Counted from the stretch's first letter, positions 1 through 7,654 are shown. The stretch: DNA of 64,000 bases from Oscillospiraceae bacterium (GCA_015068245.1 SVKU01000007.1:24098-88097), one strand, 5' to 3'. Program-made: numbers and translations. Notes: a model not told the origin generated them from the sequence alone.

Positions 1-341
1 TAGCGGAACTGGTCGCTCAGCTGCATGGAAGCCACGGCACCGAAATGGTGGACCCTTGCAGCCAGCTCGTAAAGGCTCCGCAGACCCTCGGTTGTGTAAG
101 GGTTGATGTGCAGGTGGCTGCCGTCGGATTTGGTATCGGGGTTGACCTGAACGCCTGTGCAGGTGACCATGGCGGCACCGCCTTTGGCACGGCCTGAAAA
201 GTGGGTTATGACAGACTCCTGAAAGCTCAGCTGCCCGTTTTGCAGAGCATGAACGCCTGTAGGGGCGGTGAAAATGCGGTTTTTGAAAAGTGTGTTGCCT
301 ACCTTCATGGGCGAAAGCAGGTGAGGGTATTTGTTGTTCAT
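1..341 (-). CDS. OYE/enoate-reductase family flavoprotein, N-terminal 113 residues (runs off the left edge)
   Basis: Partial gene whose start codon (339-341, minus strand) is preceded by a good GGAGG site. The readable protein begins MNNKYPHLLSPMKVGN and continues through a FKNRIFTAPTG segment and GGAAMVTCTGVQVNP, the beginning of the FMN-binding TIM barrel of Old Yellow Enzyme-like NADH:flavin oxidoreductases (BaiCD/BaiH, 2,4-dienoyl-CoA reductase and enoate reductase relatives). It is paralogous to the complete gene at 5698-7644, whose start reads MNIKYPNLLSPIKIGN. It lies downstream of the UGSC-like gene at 502-2190 on the same strand, exactly as the complete copy lies downstream of the UGSC-like gene at 3887-5563. 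The C-terminal Fe-S and FAD/NAD domains would be outside the window. Substrate unknown. Confidence 0.85.
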   Translation of the reverse strand, partial: MNNKYPHLLSPMKVGNTLFKNRIFTAPTGVHALQNGQLSFQESVITHFSGRAKGGAAMVTCTGVQVNPDTKSDGSHLHINPYTTEGLRSLYELAARVHHFGAVASMQLSDQFR

Positions 342-516
342 AAAAACCTCCGGTTTTTAGGGGTTAGGATTTTGGATTTAGGGGCTAGGGAGATGTGTCG
401 GCCGTTGGCCGACGTATTCAAAAGTTGCCGCAGGCGACACCCTTCCCTAGCCGCTAATCCCTAATTGCTAATCCCTATACGTTCTGCTCTGGCAGAACGT
501 ATCAATACTCAATATA
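342..516 (-). repeat. Arm A of a near-identical inverted intergenic repeat (partner 5551-5697)
   Basis: Read on the minus strand, the 160 noncoding bases between the UGSC-like stop codon and the OYE start codon match 5564-5697 with three substitutions by eye (all near 449-454 here) and one extra 26-base block (407-432) in this arm. The match covers the ttgagtattga at the end of the UGSC-like gene and stops within the first codons of the OYE gene. The sequence contains a stem-loop (478-501), TTAGGG-like iterations and a small TCGGCC/GGCCGA hairpin. Confidence 0.9.
478..501 (-). terminator. Stem-loop after the UGSC-like gene (attenuator candidate)
   Basis: Perfect 10-bp inverted repeat (TACGTTCTGC / GCAGAACGTA) with a 4-base loop, abutting the stop codon of the upstream gene. 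There is no following T-run, so it is not a textbook intrinsic terminator. It may stabilise the mRNA end or attenuate expression of the OYE gene downstream. The same hairpin occurs in the other arm at 5564-5587. Confidence 0.5.
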
Positions 517-2190
517 ACTCGGTTTCGCAGTGCGGTACTGCTTCACCAGCTCGTCCCAGTTTGCGGGCAGTTTTATCTTAGCGCAGGAGGGGCCGCCGTG
601 GTCGCCGCCGCCGCCAAGGACGGTTACCATATTGCCTGCCTGACCGCCTGCAACCAGCAGGAACATATGGTCGGTGGACCAGAATGTCCGGGTGGAAGCT
701 TCGTTGTCAAGGGGCAGCTCTGCGGTTTTGGGAATGTGGTTGTTCATTATAAGCCATGCCAGGTCAACGTCCTTTGCGGGCTTGCGGGCATATTCAACGG
801 CGTAGTTGAGAATACGCTGCTTTGTCCATCCGGCTTCGGCCATCATTTTTGCGCATTTGGGAGTAAGAATAACGGCCATGCCCGGATCCCAGCCGTAAGG
901 ATCCTGCTTGCACAGAGCCTTGAGCACGGCGGGAACGGTGGTGCAGGTAGACACTCGATGCTCCTGAGGCCAGAACATGGTAACGGCGGAATCATCTTCG
1001 TCCAGACCGAAATCCACATGGAGAGGCAGCCAGGGATTGTGGTCGGCGTTTTCGCCCAGGCAGAAGCCGTAACGGAACTCATGACCCATTTCAGAAAGGT
1101 CTTCGACGCCGGGACGAATGCCGCCGATATTCATAACGATGTAGCCGAAAGCTCTTGCGATGGTTGTGTTGGCACGGAAAGCGGGGGTCAGAGCGTGGTC
1201 GGCGGTGTTGTAGCCGATGTCTTTGGCCACCTTGCCGGAAAGGGTGATGACAGGGCCCCAGGTGGACTGGCTGCAGCACCAGCCTTCCCAGTAAATTTTG
1301 GGATCCATGGCAGCTTCAATGGCGGCGATGAGCACAGGCATATAAATGGGCAGACAACCTGCCATGCAGGCATTTACGGCTATTTTTTCCACCGTTGCAA
1401 CACCCATCATGGGAGGTATTTTTGCAACAACATGGTCACGGGGCAGGTCGGTACCCTTGAGCATCTCTTCCACAGCCTCACGGGTGGGAATGCGGATAGG
1501 AGTGCCGTTGGTCCAGCCATAGGAATAGAACAGGTCGGAAATTTCGTCAGCGGTTCCGCTGAAGGTGCCTGTGGCCAGATCCTGACTTGCGGGAGTGGGG
1601 CTCTGTTCTTCCTCGGTCAGAGGAGAAGTCAGAGCGTCCATCAGCTCGTCTGCAAAGACAGGGGCACCTGCGCCCATGTTTTTCTCGGTGGTTTCCAGAT
1701 CGGAGTGACCGAATATGTCCAGCACATCGGGCATATATGAAATGACCCTCAAACCGGGTACGCAGCGGGCTTTTACGCCGCGGATGCCGGCAGAGTAGGT
1801 GCGGGGCACAACAGCCATGGCAGTGGGCTTGCCCTGCTTTTCGATATAAGCGGCGTTGTATCCCAAAAACAGAGAACTGGAAGGCACTGCGCCATAGAAT
1901 ACGAGCGCACAGTCTATCTCGTCCAGCCATTTGTGGAAGGACTCTGCGACTTCTTCGTCCTTGGCAATGTCGGTGGTTTCGGTTTCATAAACGAAATAGG
2001 AAAACTTTGCTTCGGGATATTTGGCAAGAATATGCTTTTCAACCACCTGCAGCATAAAGGTGGCAACCTTCATAAAGTCGCCGAACATACCGATGGTTTT
2101 GCCATTGAGGGTATCCATGCGGGGTGAAAGACCAAAAAGCTGAGACTGGTCAACCTCTGCCCATGGGGACAATACGTCAGTGTATATCAT
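502..2190 (-). CDS. UGSC-like two-domain protein, motif-degenerate paralogue
   Basis: 562 residues; start chosen at MIYTDVLSPW with AGGAGG seven bases upstream. Residues about 28-190 resemble the UGSC domain, named for a Sec-Gly-Ser-Cys motif in the family. Here the motif position (101-106) reads AVPSSS, so both the selenocysteine/cysteine and the cysteine positions are lost. Residues about 215-562 form the larger partner domain, with GWTNGTPIRIPTREAVEEML, VEKIAVNACMAGCLPIYMP and GGGGDHGGPSC. Family assignment is from remembered motifs. The biochemical role of the large domain is not known to me. It is a clear paralogue of 3887-5563, and a perfectly spaced OYE gene follows it on the same strand, so the two probably act on one substrate. 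No signal peptide or membrane segment is seen; cytoplasmic. Confidence 0.7.
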   Translation of the reverse strand: MIYTDVLSPWAEVDQSQLFGLSPRMDTLNGKTIGMFGDFMKVATFMLQVVEKHILAKYPEAKFSYFVYETETTDIAKDEEVAESFHKWLDEIDCALVFYGAVPSSSLFLGYNAAYIEKQGKPTAMAVVPRTYSAGIRGVKARCVPGLRVISYMPDVLDIFGHSDLETTEKNMGAGAPVFADELMDALTSPLTEEEQSPTPASQDLATGTFSGTADEISDLFYSYGWTNGTPIRIPTREAVEEMLKGTDLPRDHVVAKIPPMMGVATVEKIAVNACMAGCLPIYMPVLIAAIEAAMDPKIYWEGWCCSQSTWGPVITLSGKVAKDIGYNTADHALTPAFRANTTIARAFGYIVMNIGGIRPGVEDLSEMGHEFRYGFCLGENADHNPWLPLHVDFGLDEDDSAVTMFWPQEHRVSTCTTVPAVLKALCKQDPYGWDPGMAVILTPKCAKMMAEAGWTKQRILNYAVEYARKPAKDVDLAWLIMNNHIPKTAELPLDNEASTRTFWSTDHMFLLVAGGQAGNMVTVLGGGGDHGGPSCAKIKLPANWDELVKQYRTAKPSYIEY

Positions 2191-2223
2191 GTAAGTTTCC
2201 TCCTGAAATTTTTAAAATCACGC

Positions 2224-2344
2224 TGTCATCCCGAACATTGAGAGGTCAGCAAGGTCAGCTTGCTGACCGGAGTGACCGAAGAATCTTTTGATTTAAGTTG
2301 CTGAAATGTTCGGATAAGATCCTTCGCATTCGCTCAGGATGACA
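2224..2344. repeat. TGTCATCC...GGATGACA interspersed inverted repeat
   Basis: The intergenic element opens with TGTCATCCCGAAC and closes with GCTCAGGATGACA. Inside is a further stem built from GGTCAGCAAG and CTTGCTGACC. Similar TGTCAT/ATGACA elements recur at 3708-3756, 21792-21892 and 30145-30380. The layout is that of a dispersed REP/MITE-like palindromic element. The remainder of this gap (2345-2409) holds a pyrimidine-rich run of degenerate CCCTGA units and no gene. Confidence 0.65.
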
Positions 2345-2409
2345 AGGGGAACGCAGAGAGCAATAAGTTACTGACTTCTGCTCCCTGATCCCTGACCCCT
2401 GCCCCCTGT

Positions 2410-3633
2410 TTACTCCTTTATCACAACGCCGCGGTTCATAACGAACTCAACGTGGCTCAGGGCGTCAAAGGTTTCGTCTATCTCGTCTTTGACGGCAATG
2501 ATGTTGGCCTTCTTGCCCACCTCGATGGAACCCACTTCGTCGAAGATACCGCAGACTATGGCGGCGTTGATGGTGGCAGCGTCGATAACATCGGCAACAG
2601 ACAGACCTGCCTTGTACAGCAGCTTCATTTCGCCCACAGGCATTGTGGCCACATGAGGCTGGGATTCCATTCTCATGGTGTCGGTGCCAACGGCGACCAT
2701 ACCGCCGGCCTTGAAGAAGCGTGCCACGTTGTCTACACAGATGGCTTCCTGCTCCTGAGTGTCAACCATAGGCATGGGCGGCATCCCTCCACCGGGTCCA
2801 CCGGGACCGCCCGGTCCTCCGGGTCCGCCAGGACCCTTGCCGGACTTCATCTTTTCCTCTTCCTCGGGAGAAAGGGGAGGACGGGGAGCGTTTATGGTGC
2901 AGAGCGTGGGAACAACGGCAACGCCCTGAGCTACCATTCGTTCTATATATTCGTCGGGCACACGGTCGGTGGGCATGTGGCAAAACTCAGGCATTCCGGC
3001 GTCCAGCAGCAGAGGCACATGCTCGGCAGCAAGAACGTGAGCGCAGCACCATACCCCACGGTCTTTTGCTGTTTCAACTATAGCTTTCAGCTTTTCAAGG
3101 GTAATAAGAGGCTTTGCGCCGAACATGGCATCGCCGCCATCAACAGCGGTTTTTATGCCATCGCAGCCCATGTCGATAAGCTCGTTTACCGCATCAATAC
3201 AGTCCTGTTCGGTCTGACAGCCGTAGCCGGTCTCGGCACCATCGGACATAACATGGCTGTAACCGTGGTATTCGGTAACGAAACGTCCGCAGGTCTGGCA
3301 GTGGGCGCATTCTGGATTTTCAATGGTGTCGCGGTAAGCCAAAAATGTTTCGGTGGGGTAGGTGTTTTTGTCGTTTCCTATGCCCAGGTCACGGACGGTG
3401 GTAACGCCTGCCTGAGCCCAGCTTTTCAGAGCACGGTCGTTGTATTCGATGGGGCCGGTAACGATGTGCATATGAGCATCGATAACGCCGGGCAGTACGG
3501 AAGCATAGCCGGACATATCGTGGATTTCGTCGGCACTGTCGAAGCTGCCGATACCGGCGATGATGCCGTCTTCCACCAGAATATCGGCAGTTTTGCCTCC
3601 AAAAATTGCACAGTTTTTAAGCAATGTTTTCAT
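2410..3633 (-). CDS. Metal-dependent amidohydrolase with (Pro-Gly-Gly) insert
   Basis: 407 residues; start has AAAGGAAC eight bases upstream. Amidohydrolase-superfamily fold of the imidazolonepropionase/prolidase-like type: N-terminal beta-sandwich, HMH metal ligands at 54 and 56, a candidate carbamylated Lys161 (DGIKTAVDGG), His199, His219 and the Asp318 of GTD. It would hydrolyse a cyclic amide, lactam, lactone or similar bond; the substrate cannot be told. Two oddities are present. Residues 266-283 are a (PGG)-repeat tract in a loop before the last metal ligand, and a CxxCxxC cluster sits at 109-115. It is transcribed in the same direction as the UGSC-like gene that follows (219 bases away, with a repeat between) and divergently from the second UGSC-like gene. 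Confidence 0.85.
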   Translation of the reverse strand: MKTLLKNCAIFGGKTADILVEDGIIAGIGSFDSADEIHDMSGYASVLPGVIDAHMHIVTGPIEYNDRALKSWAQAGVTTVRDLGIGNDKNTYPTETFLAYRDTIENPECAHCQTCGRFVTEYHGYSHVMSDGAETGYGCQTEQDCIDAVNELIDMGCDGIKTAVDGGDAMFGAKPLITLEKLKAIVETAKDRGVWCCAHVLAAEHVPLLLDAGMPEFCHMPTDRVPDEYIERMVAQGVAVVPTLCTINAPRPPLSPEEEEKMKSGKGPGGPGGPGGPGGPGGGMPPMPMVDTQEQEAICVDNVARFFKAGGMVAVGTDTMRMESQPHVATMPVGEMKLLYKAGLSVADVIDAATINAAIVCGIFDEVGSIEVGKKANIIAVKDEIDETFDALSHVEFVMNRGVVIKE

Positions 3634-3689
3634 GGTTAAGTTCCTTTCGGCTGATACAATATCAATATATATTTATGCATAGCAAAAAA

Positions 3690-3771
3690 CGTGCCAGATA
3701 AGAATTATGCTGTCATACTGAGTGCCGCCCCTGCGCTGACGTTTTAGATGACAGCAAAATCGCCTGGCACG
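3690..3771. repeat. Nested inverted repeat in the divergent promoter region
   Basis: CGTGCCAG (3690-3697) pairs with CTGGCACG (3764-3771), and TGCTGTCAT (3708-3716) pairs with ATGACAGCA (3748-3756). The inner arms match the TGTCAT/ATGACA element family seen elsewhere in the window. It lies between the divergent amidohydrolase and UGSC-like genes, so it could also separate or modulate their promoters. Confidence 0.6.
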
Positions 3772-3816
3772 ATTTATGCTTATTTAAGTCGTATAACAAA
3801 ACACAACCGATGCTGA

Positions 3817-3851
3817 CAGGTCAACAGCGCAGAAATGATACAACTGACCTG
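3817..3851. promoter_or_regulatory. Inverted repeat CAGGTCA-N21-TGACCTG upstream of the second UGSC-like gene
   Basis: Seven-base arms at 3817-3823 and 3845-3851 lie 20-70 bases upstream of the ribosome binding site of 3887-5563. They could form an operator half-site pair or a leader hairpin. The evidence is the symmetry alone. Confidence 0.35.
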
Positions 3852-3886
3852 CACCATTACAAAAACTTATTACGGAGGAAACGGCT

Positions 3887-5563
3887 TTGGATATGAAATA
3901 TACTGTTCTTTCACCATGGGCAAAGAGCGATCACCTGAAAAAGTATCCCATCAACCCCCGTCCCGCTGATTTAAAAGGCAAAACGATAGGACTTTATGCT
4001 TCCTTTAAGGAATACCACCCGTATTTCAACAGGGAACTGGAGCGTCAGCTGTCTGCCGCCTTGCCGGAAACGAAGTTTTCCCACTTTACCTATATCGTCG
4101 ACACCTGCGAGATAAAAAACGACCCGACCAACTATGAAGATTTCAAAGCATGGCTTGCCACTGTTGATGCGGTTATCGGCGTTGGTGCAGACATGGGATC
4201 ATGCGCTTTGTATATGGGCTATAACTTTGCCCAAATAGAACAGCTTGGAGTACCCGCTGTGCTGCTGAGTAAGTATCAATACCTGTCCTCTGCTTCAAAG
4301 GGAGCGGGTGCAAGAGGATATCCCGGCCTGCGCATCGTTACATATGACGGCCCCGGATTCGTGCCCAACGACGTGGATTGCGACAAGTGGACCCGAGAGA
4401 CCTACGGCGTCACCATAGCAAATATGCTGCAGGACATCATAAACGCACTGACTTCCCCGTTGACCGAAGAAGAAAAGGCTCCCGCAGACCCTTACGACTG
4501 GTCGTCGGAAACCTTTACCGGAACCCTTGATGAAGTCAACGCATGGATGTACAGCCACGGGTGGACAAACGGTACACCTGTTGTACCGCCTACCAGAGAA
4601 GCCGTGGACGAGATGCTCAAAGGCACAGATTTGCCGGCAGACTATGTTGTGGCAGAACTTCCGCCCCTGAACGGCAAGGCAACGGTGGAAAAAATCGCAA
4701 TAAACGGCGTTATGGCGGGCTGCCTGCCCACTTATATGCCTCTGCTTATAGCCATGGTTGAAGGTATGGCAGATGATATCATCAAGCTGGAAGGCTGGAC
4801 CTGCTCCAACGCAGGCTGGTCACCCACCATAGTGGTCAGCGGTCCCATTGCCAAAACTGTCGGATTGAACTGCGACCGCAACCTGTTCTCGCCTTACACC
4901 AAGGCGGCATCATGCCTGTCCAGAGCCATTGGATACATGATAATGAACATCAGCGGCTGTCGCTCGCAGGTTGAAGATATGAGCGGTCCCGGCTGCGACT
5001 GCCGATTTGGTATCTGTATTGCCGAAAACGAAGAAGAAACTCCCTGGACTACCTTGCCTGCCGACCTTGGCCTGAAGGACGGGGATAATGCCGTTACCCT
5101 GTTCTGGCCAAGTGAGAAGCACCAGATACCTGTAACTTCCCCCAGCGCAGCCCTTGGAACCTTATGCGGGCTGTGGCACGGCGGATTTGACGTAGGTGCC
5201 ATGATAACCCTGCCGCCGGAAAGTGCGAAGCAGTTTGCTGCTGCCGGCTATACCAAGCAGGATATTCTGGACTATGTCAAGGAATACAACCGCCGTCCGT
5301 CCAGCGAGATACCCAGGGCAGCCATTGGCAACAACCACCCCAGAGAAGGGCTTGTGTTCCCGGCACCCGGTCTTGTTCATTCGGCACCCTTGTTCTGGAA
5401 CACGGAACATATGTTTGTGGTTGTGGGCGGACGCGACTGGGGTATGTGCTACCTTGGAGGCGGTGACCACGGCGGCCCTGTATGCAAAAAGGCCGTGCTG
5501 CCAAAGCGCTGGGACGAACTGGCAGAGAAGTATAAGCAGATACCGAATTACGTTGAGTATTGA
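3887..5563 (+). CDS. UGSC-like two-domain protein with MGSC motif
   Basis: 558 residues if the TTG at 3887 is used (GGAGG eight bases upstream); an ATG at 3893 gives MKYTVLSPW and lines up better with the paralogue, but its spacing is 14 bases. The N-terminal domain carries GVGADMGSCALY (99-109): the canonical Sec/Cys is Met103 while Cys106 remains. The C-terminal domain has GWTNGTPVVPPTREAVDEML, VEKIAINGVMAGCLPTYMP and GGGDHGGPVC. It is 134 bases upstream of the complete OYE gene on the same strand. A redox or thiol role is suggested only by the family's name-giving motif, and its key residue is replaced here, so the activity may differ. Confidence 0.72.
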   Translation: MDMKYTVLSPWAKSDHLKKYPINPRPADLKGKTIGLYASFKEYHPYFNRELERQLSAALPETKFSHFTYIVDTCEIKNDPTNYEDFKAWLATVDAVIGVGADMGSCALYMGYNFAQIEQLGVPAVLLSKYQYLSSASKGAGARGYPGLRIVTYDGPGFVPNDVDCDKWTRETYGVTIANMLQDIINALTSPLTEEEKAPADPYDWSSETFTGTLDEVNAWMYSHGWTNGTPVVPPTREAVDEMLKGTDLPADYVVAELPPLNGKATVEKIAINGVMAGCLPTYMPLLIAMVEGMADDIIKLEGWTCSNAGWSPTIVVSGPIAKTVGLNCDRNLFSPYTKAASCLSRAIGYMIMNISGCRSQVEDMSGPGCDCRFGICIAENEEETPWTTLPADLGLKDGDNAVTLFWPSEKHQIPVTSPSAALGTLCGLWHGGFDVGAMITLPPESAKQFAAAGYTKQDILDYVKEYNRRPSSEIPRAAIGNNHPREGLVFPAPGLVHSAPLFWNTEHMFVVVGGRDWGMCYLGGGDHGGPVCKKAVLPKRWDELAEKYKQIPNYVEY

Positions 5564-5697
5564 TACGTTCTGCCAGAGCAGAACGTATAGGGATTAGCAA
5601 TTAGGGATTAACAGTTAGGGAAGGGTGTCGCCAACGGCCGACACATCTCCCTAGCCCCTAAATCCAAAATCCTAACCCCTAAAAACCGGAGGTTTTT
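5551..5697 (+). repeat. Arm B of the inverted intergenic repeat (partner 342-516)
   Basis: The 134 noncoding bases from stop codon to OYE start codon align with arm A at 131 of 134 positions by eye, once a 26-base block present only in arm A is set aside. That block lies between near-direct repeats GTCGCC and GTCGGCC, so a short-repeat deletion in arm B explains the difference. It includes a TACGTTCTGC/GCAGAACGTA hairpin at 5564-5587 and the OYE ribosome binding site. Confidence 0.9.
5564..5587 (+). terminator. Stem-loop after the second UGSC-like gene (attenuator candidate)
   Basis: Same 10-bp perfect stem as at 478-501, starting one base after the TGA stop codon, with no T-run. It probably separates expression of the UGSC-like gene from the OYE gene or protects the 3' end. 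Confidence 0.5.
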
Positions 5698-7644
5698 ATG
5701 AACATCAAATACCCTAACCTACTATCGCCGATCAAAATCGGAAACCTGAATTTCCGTCACCGTATGTTTTCTGCTCCCATGGGAGCTACAGACATCACTG
5801 CAGACTGCTGCCTTGGCCCTCGCTCTGTTGGGTTCTATGAACTGCGGGCAAAAGGTGGAGCCGCAGCCGTAACCGTCAGTGAACTGGTGGTGCATCCCGA
5901 AACTGACGGCAGCCATATGCTGCACCTGAATCTGCAGACTGTGGGCAGTCTTGCTTCCTTTACCTATACCGCTGACGCTATCCGCCGTCATGGTGCCGTA
6001 CCCAGTGTGGAACTGAGCCATTCCGGCCAGTATGCAGGCACCTATATGGCGGATAAGGACAAAAAAGCATCCCTGTGCCAATACGGTCCCAGCGATGGTG
6101 TTCGTCCCGACGGCATGCCCGTCAAGGGACTGACAAAGGAACAGATAGCCGATATCGTGAAATCCTATGCCGATGCTGCATCGCTGGCAAAACGTGCCGG
6201 GTTTGAGATGGTCATGGTTCATGCAGGTCACGGCTGGCTCATCAATCAATTCCTTTCTCCGTGGTTCAACAAGCGTGAGGACGAATACGGAGGCTGTTTT
6301 GAAAACCGTATCCGTTTTGCACGGGAAATACTGACTGCTATCCGGGCTGAGGTCGGAGTGGGGTTCCCCATTGAACTGCGCATGAGCGGTTCCGAGCTGT
6401 TTGACGGCGGCTACGACCTTGAGGAAGGCTGCAAAATCGCCCACGCACTGGAAGATTTGGTTGACATAATACACGTTTCCGCAGGATCTTATCAGTTTGG
6501 ATTCTTCAATACCCATCTGCCTATGTTTGCGCCCCATGGCGACAATGTTTATCTGGCAGCAGAAATCAAGAAGCACGTTTCTGTGCCCGTGGCCACCATC
6601 GGTGCCATCAGCGACCCGGAAATGATGGAAGAGATAATCGCTTCCGGTAAGGCAGATATCATTTATATGGCACGTCAGTTGTTGGCCGATCCATTTACAC
6701 CCAACAAGATTTTTGCAGGCAACGAGGACGAGGTTGTCAAGTGCCTGCGTTGTTTCACCTGTATGGCAGAACGTCCCACCACGCAGACAAGACGCTGCGC
6801 CGTTAACCCTCTTATCGGGCGTGAAATTGACGGAATGGAGGTAACTCCCGTGTTGATGCCCAAAAAGGTGCTTGTTGCAGGCGGTGGTGTTGCAGGTCTT
6901 AAAGCTGCCATTACCGCTGCTCAGAGAGGTCACCTTGTGGTGCTTTGCGAAAAGTCCGACGCTGTGGGCGGCATACTCAAAAGCGAACAGGCCATTGACT
7001 TCAAACGGGAGATGTATGAGCTGGGACTGACGTTGGAAACTCAGGCAAAAAAGGCCGGTGTGGAAATCAGGCTCAATACTCCGGTCACTCCCGAACTGGT
7101 TGAGGACGAAGCACCCGATGCGCTGATTCTGGCCGTTGGTTCCAATCCCATCGTGCCACCTCTGCCGGGTATCGACGGCGAAAATGTTGTGGTGGTCAAC
7201 GACTATTACAAGGCACCCGAAAAGGTTGGCAGCTCTGTTGTTGTGCTTGGCGGTGGCCTTGCCGGCTGCGAATGTGCCGTTCATCTGGCCAATGAAGGTA
7301 AAAAGGTGCATCTGGTGGAAATGCGGGATACTCTTGCGCCTGACTGCAATATTCGCCACAGGCCTATACTGATGCAGAAGATCGATGAGAATGTTACTGT
7401 CCATCTTAAAACTTCCGGTCTGAGAGTTACCGACAAAGGTTTGGTGTGTATGGATCCCGATGGCAGTGAAGTGCTTATCCCCGGTGAAACCGTTGTATGT
7501 GCAGTAGGCCAGCGGGCTAACAGGGCAGATGTTGATGCTTTGAGGTATGGCGCACCCTTCGTCAGAGAGGTTGGCGACTGTATCCGACCTGCAAATATTA
7601 CCAAAGCCATGTACGAAGGATACCACGCCGGCTTGGACATCTGA
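5698..7644 (+). CDS. OYE/enoate-reductase family flavoprotein (FMN + Fe-S + FAD/NAD(P))
   Basis: 648 residues with GGAGG seven bases before ATG. Domains: FMN TIM barrel about 1-340, including the HAGHGWLINQFLSP active-site segment with an HxxH pair; a [4Fe-4S] cysteine set at 349, 352, 355 and 367 followed by AVNP; then an FAD Rossmann motif (VAGGGVAGL, about 388) and an NAD(P) motif (LGGGLAGCE, about 517). This architecture is shared with 2,4-dienoyl-CoA reductase, BaiCD/BaiH and enoate reductases, which reduce activated C=C bonds. The cysteine spacing is C-x2-C-x2-C-x11-C rather than the C-x2-C-x3-C-x11-C of E. coli FadH. Cytoplasmic. It pairs with the UGSC-like gene upstream. Substrate unknown. 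Confidence 0.88.
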   Translation: MNIKYPNLLSPIKIGNLNFRHRMFSAPMGATDITADCCLGPRSVGFYELRAKGGAAAVTVSELVVHPETDGSHMLHLNLQTVGSLASFTYTADAIRRHGAVPSVELSHSGQYAGTYMADKDKKASLCQYGPSDGVRPDGMPVKGLTKEQIADIVKSYADAASLAKRAGFEMVMVHAGHGWLINQFLSPWFNKREDEYGGCFENRIRFAREILTAIRAEVGVGFPIELRMSGSELFDGGYDLEEGCKIAHALEDLVDIIHVSAGSYQFGFFNTHLPMFAPHGDNVYLAAEIKKHVSVPVATIGAISDPEMMEEIIASGKADIIYMARQLLADPFTPNKIFAGNEDEVVKCLRCFTCMAERPTTQTRRCAVNPLIGREIDGMEVTPVLMPKKVLVAGGGVAGLKAAITAAQRGHLVVLCEKSDAVGGILKSEQAIDFKREMYELGLTLETQAKKAGVEIRLNTPVTPELVEDEAPDALILAVGSNPIVPPLPGIDGENVVVVNDYYKAPEKVGSSVVVLGGGLAGCECAVHLANEGKKVHLVEMRDTLAPDCNIRHRPILMQKIDENVTVHLKTSGLRVTDKGLVCMDPDGSEVLIPGETVVCAVGQRANRADVDALRYGAPFVREVGDCIRPANITKAMYEGYHAGLDI

Positions 7645-7654
7645 TACTCAATAC

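Noticed and set aside
598..1740. 380-codon open frame antisense to the UGSC-like gene, and similar long antisense frames at 5722-7626, 13054-14997 and 35474-37474
   Set aside because: Each lies exactly opposite a well-supported gene, has no ribosome site or family motif, and is Cys/His/Gly-rich in a way expected from the reverse complement of biased codons.
2224..2344. Possible CRISPR-like repeat pattern from recurring TGTCAT ends
   Set aside because: The copies are far apart, single, palindromic and without regular spacers; no cas genes are present.
502..5563. Selenocysteine codon in the UGSC-like genes
   Set aside because: No in-frame TGA occurs at the motif; the aligned codons encode Met and Pro.
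1..5697. Composite transposon or integron suggested by the inverted arms
   Set aside because: No transposase, recombinase or target-site duplication is visible; the arms are linkers that coincide with gene boundaries.
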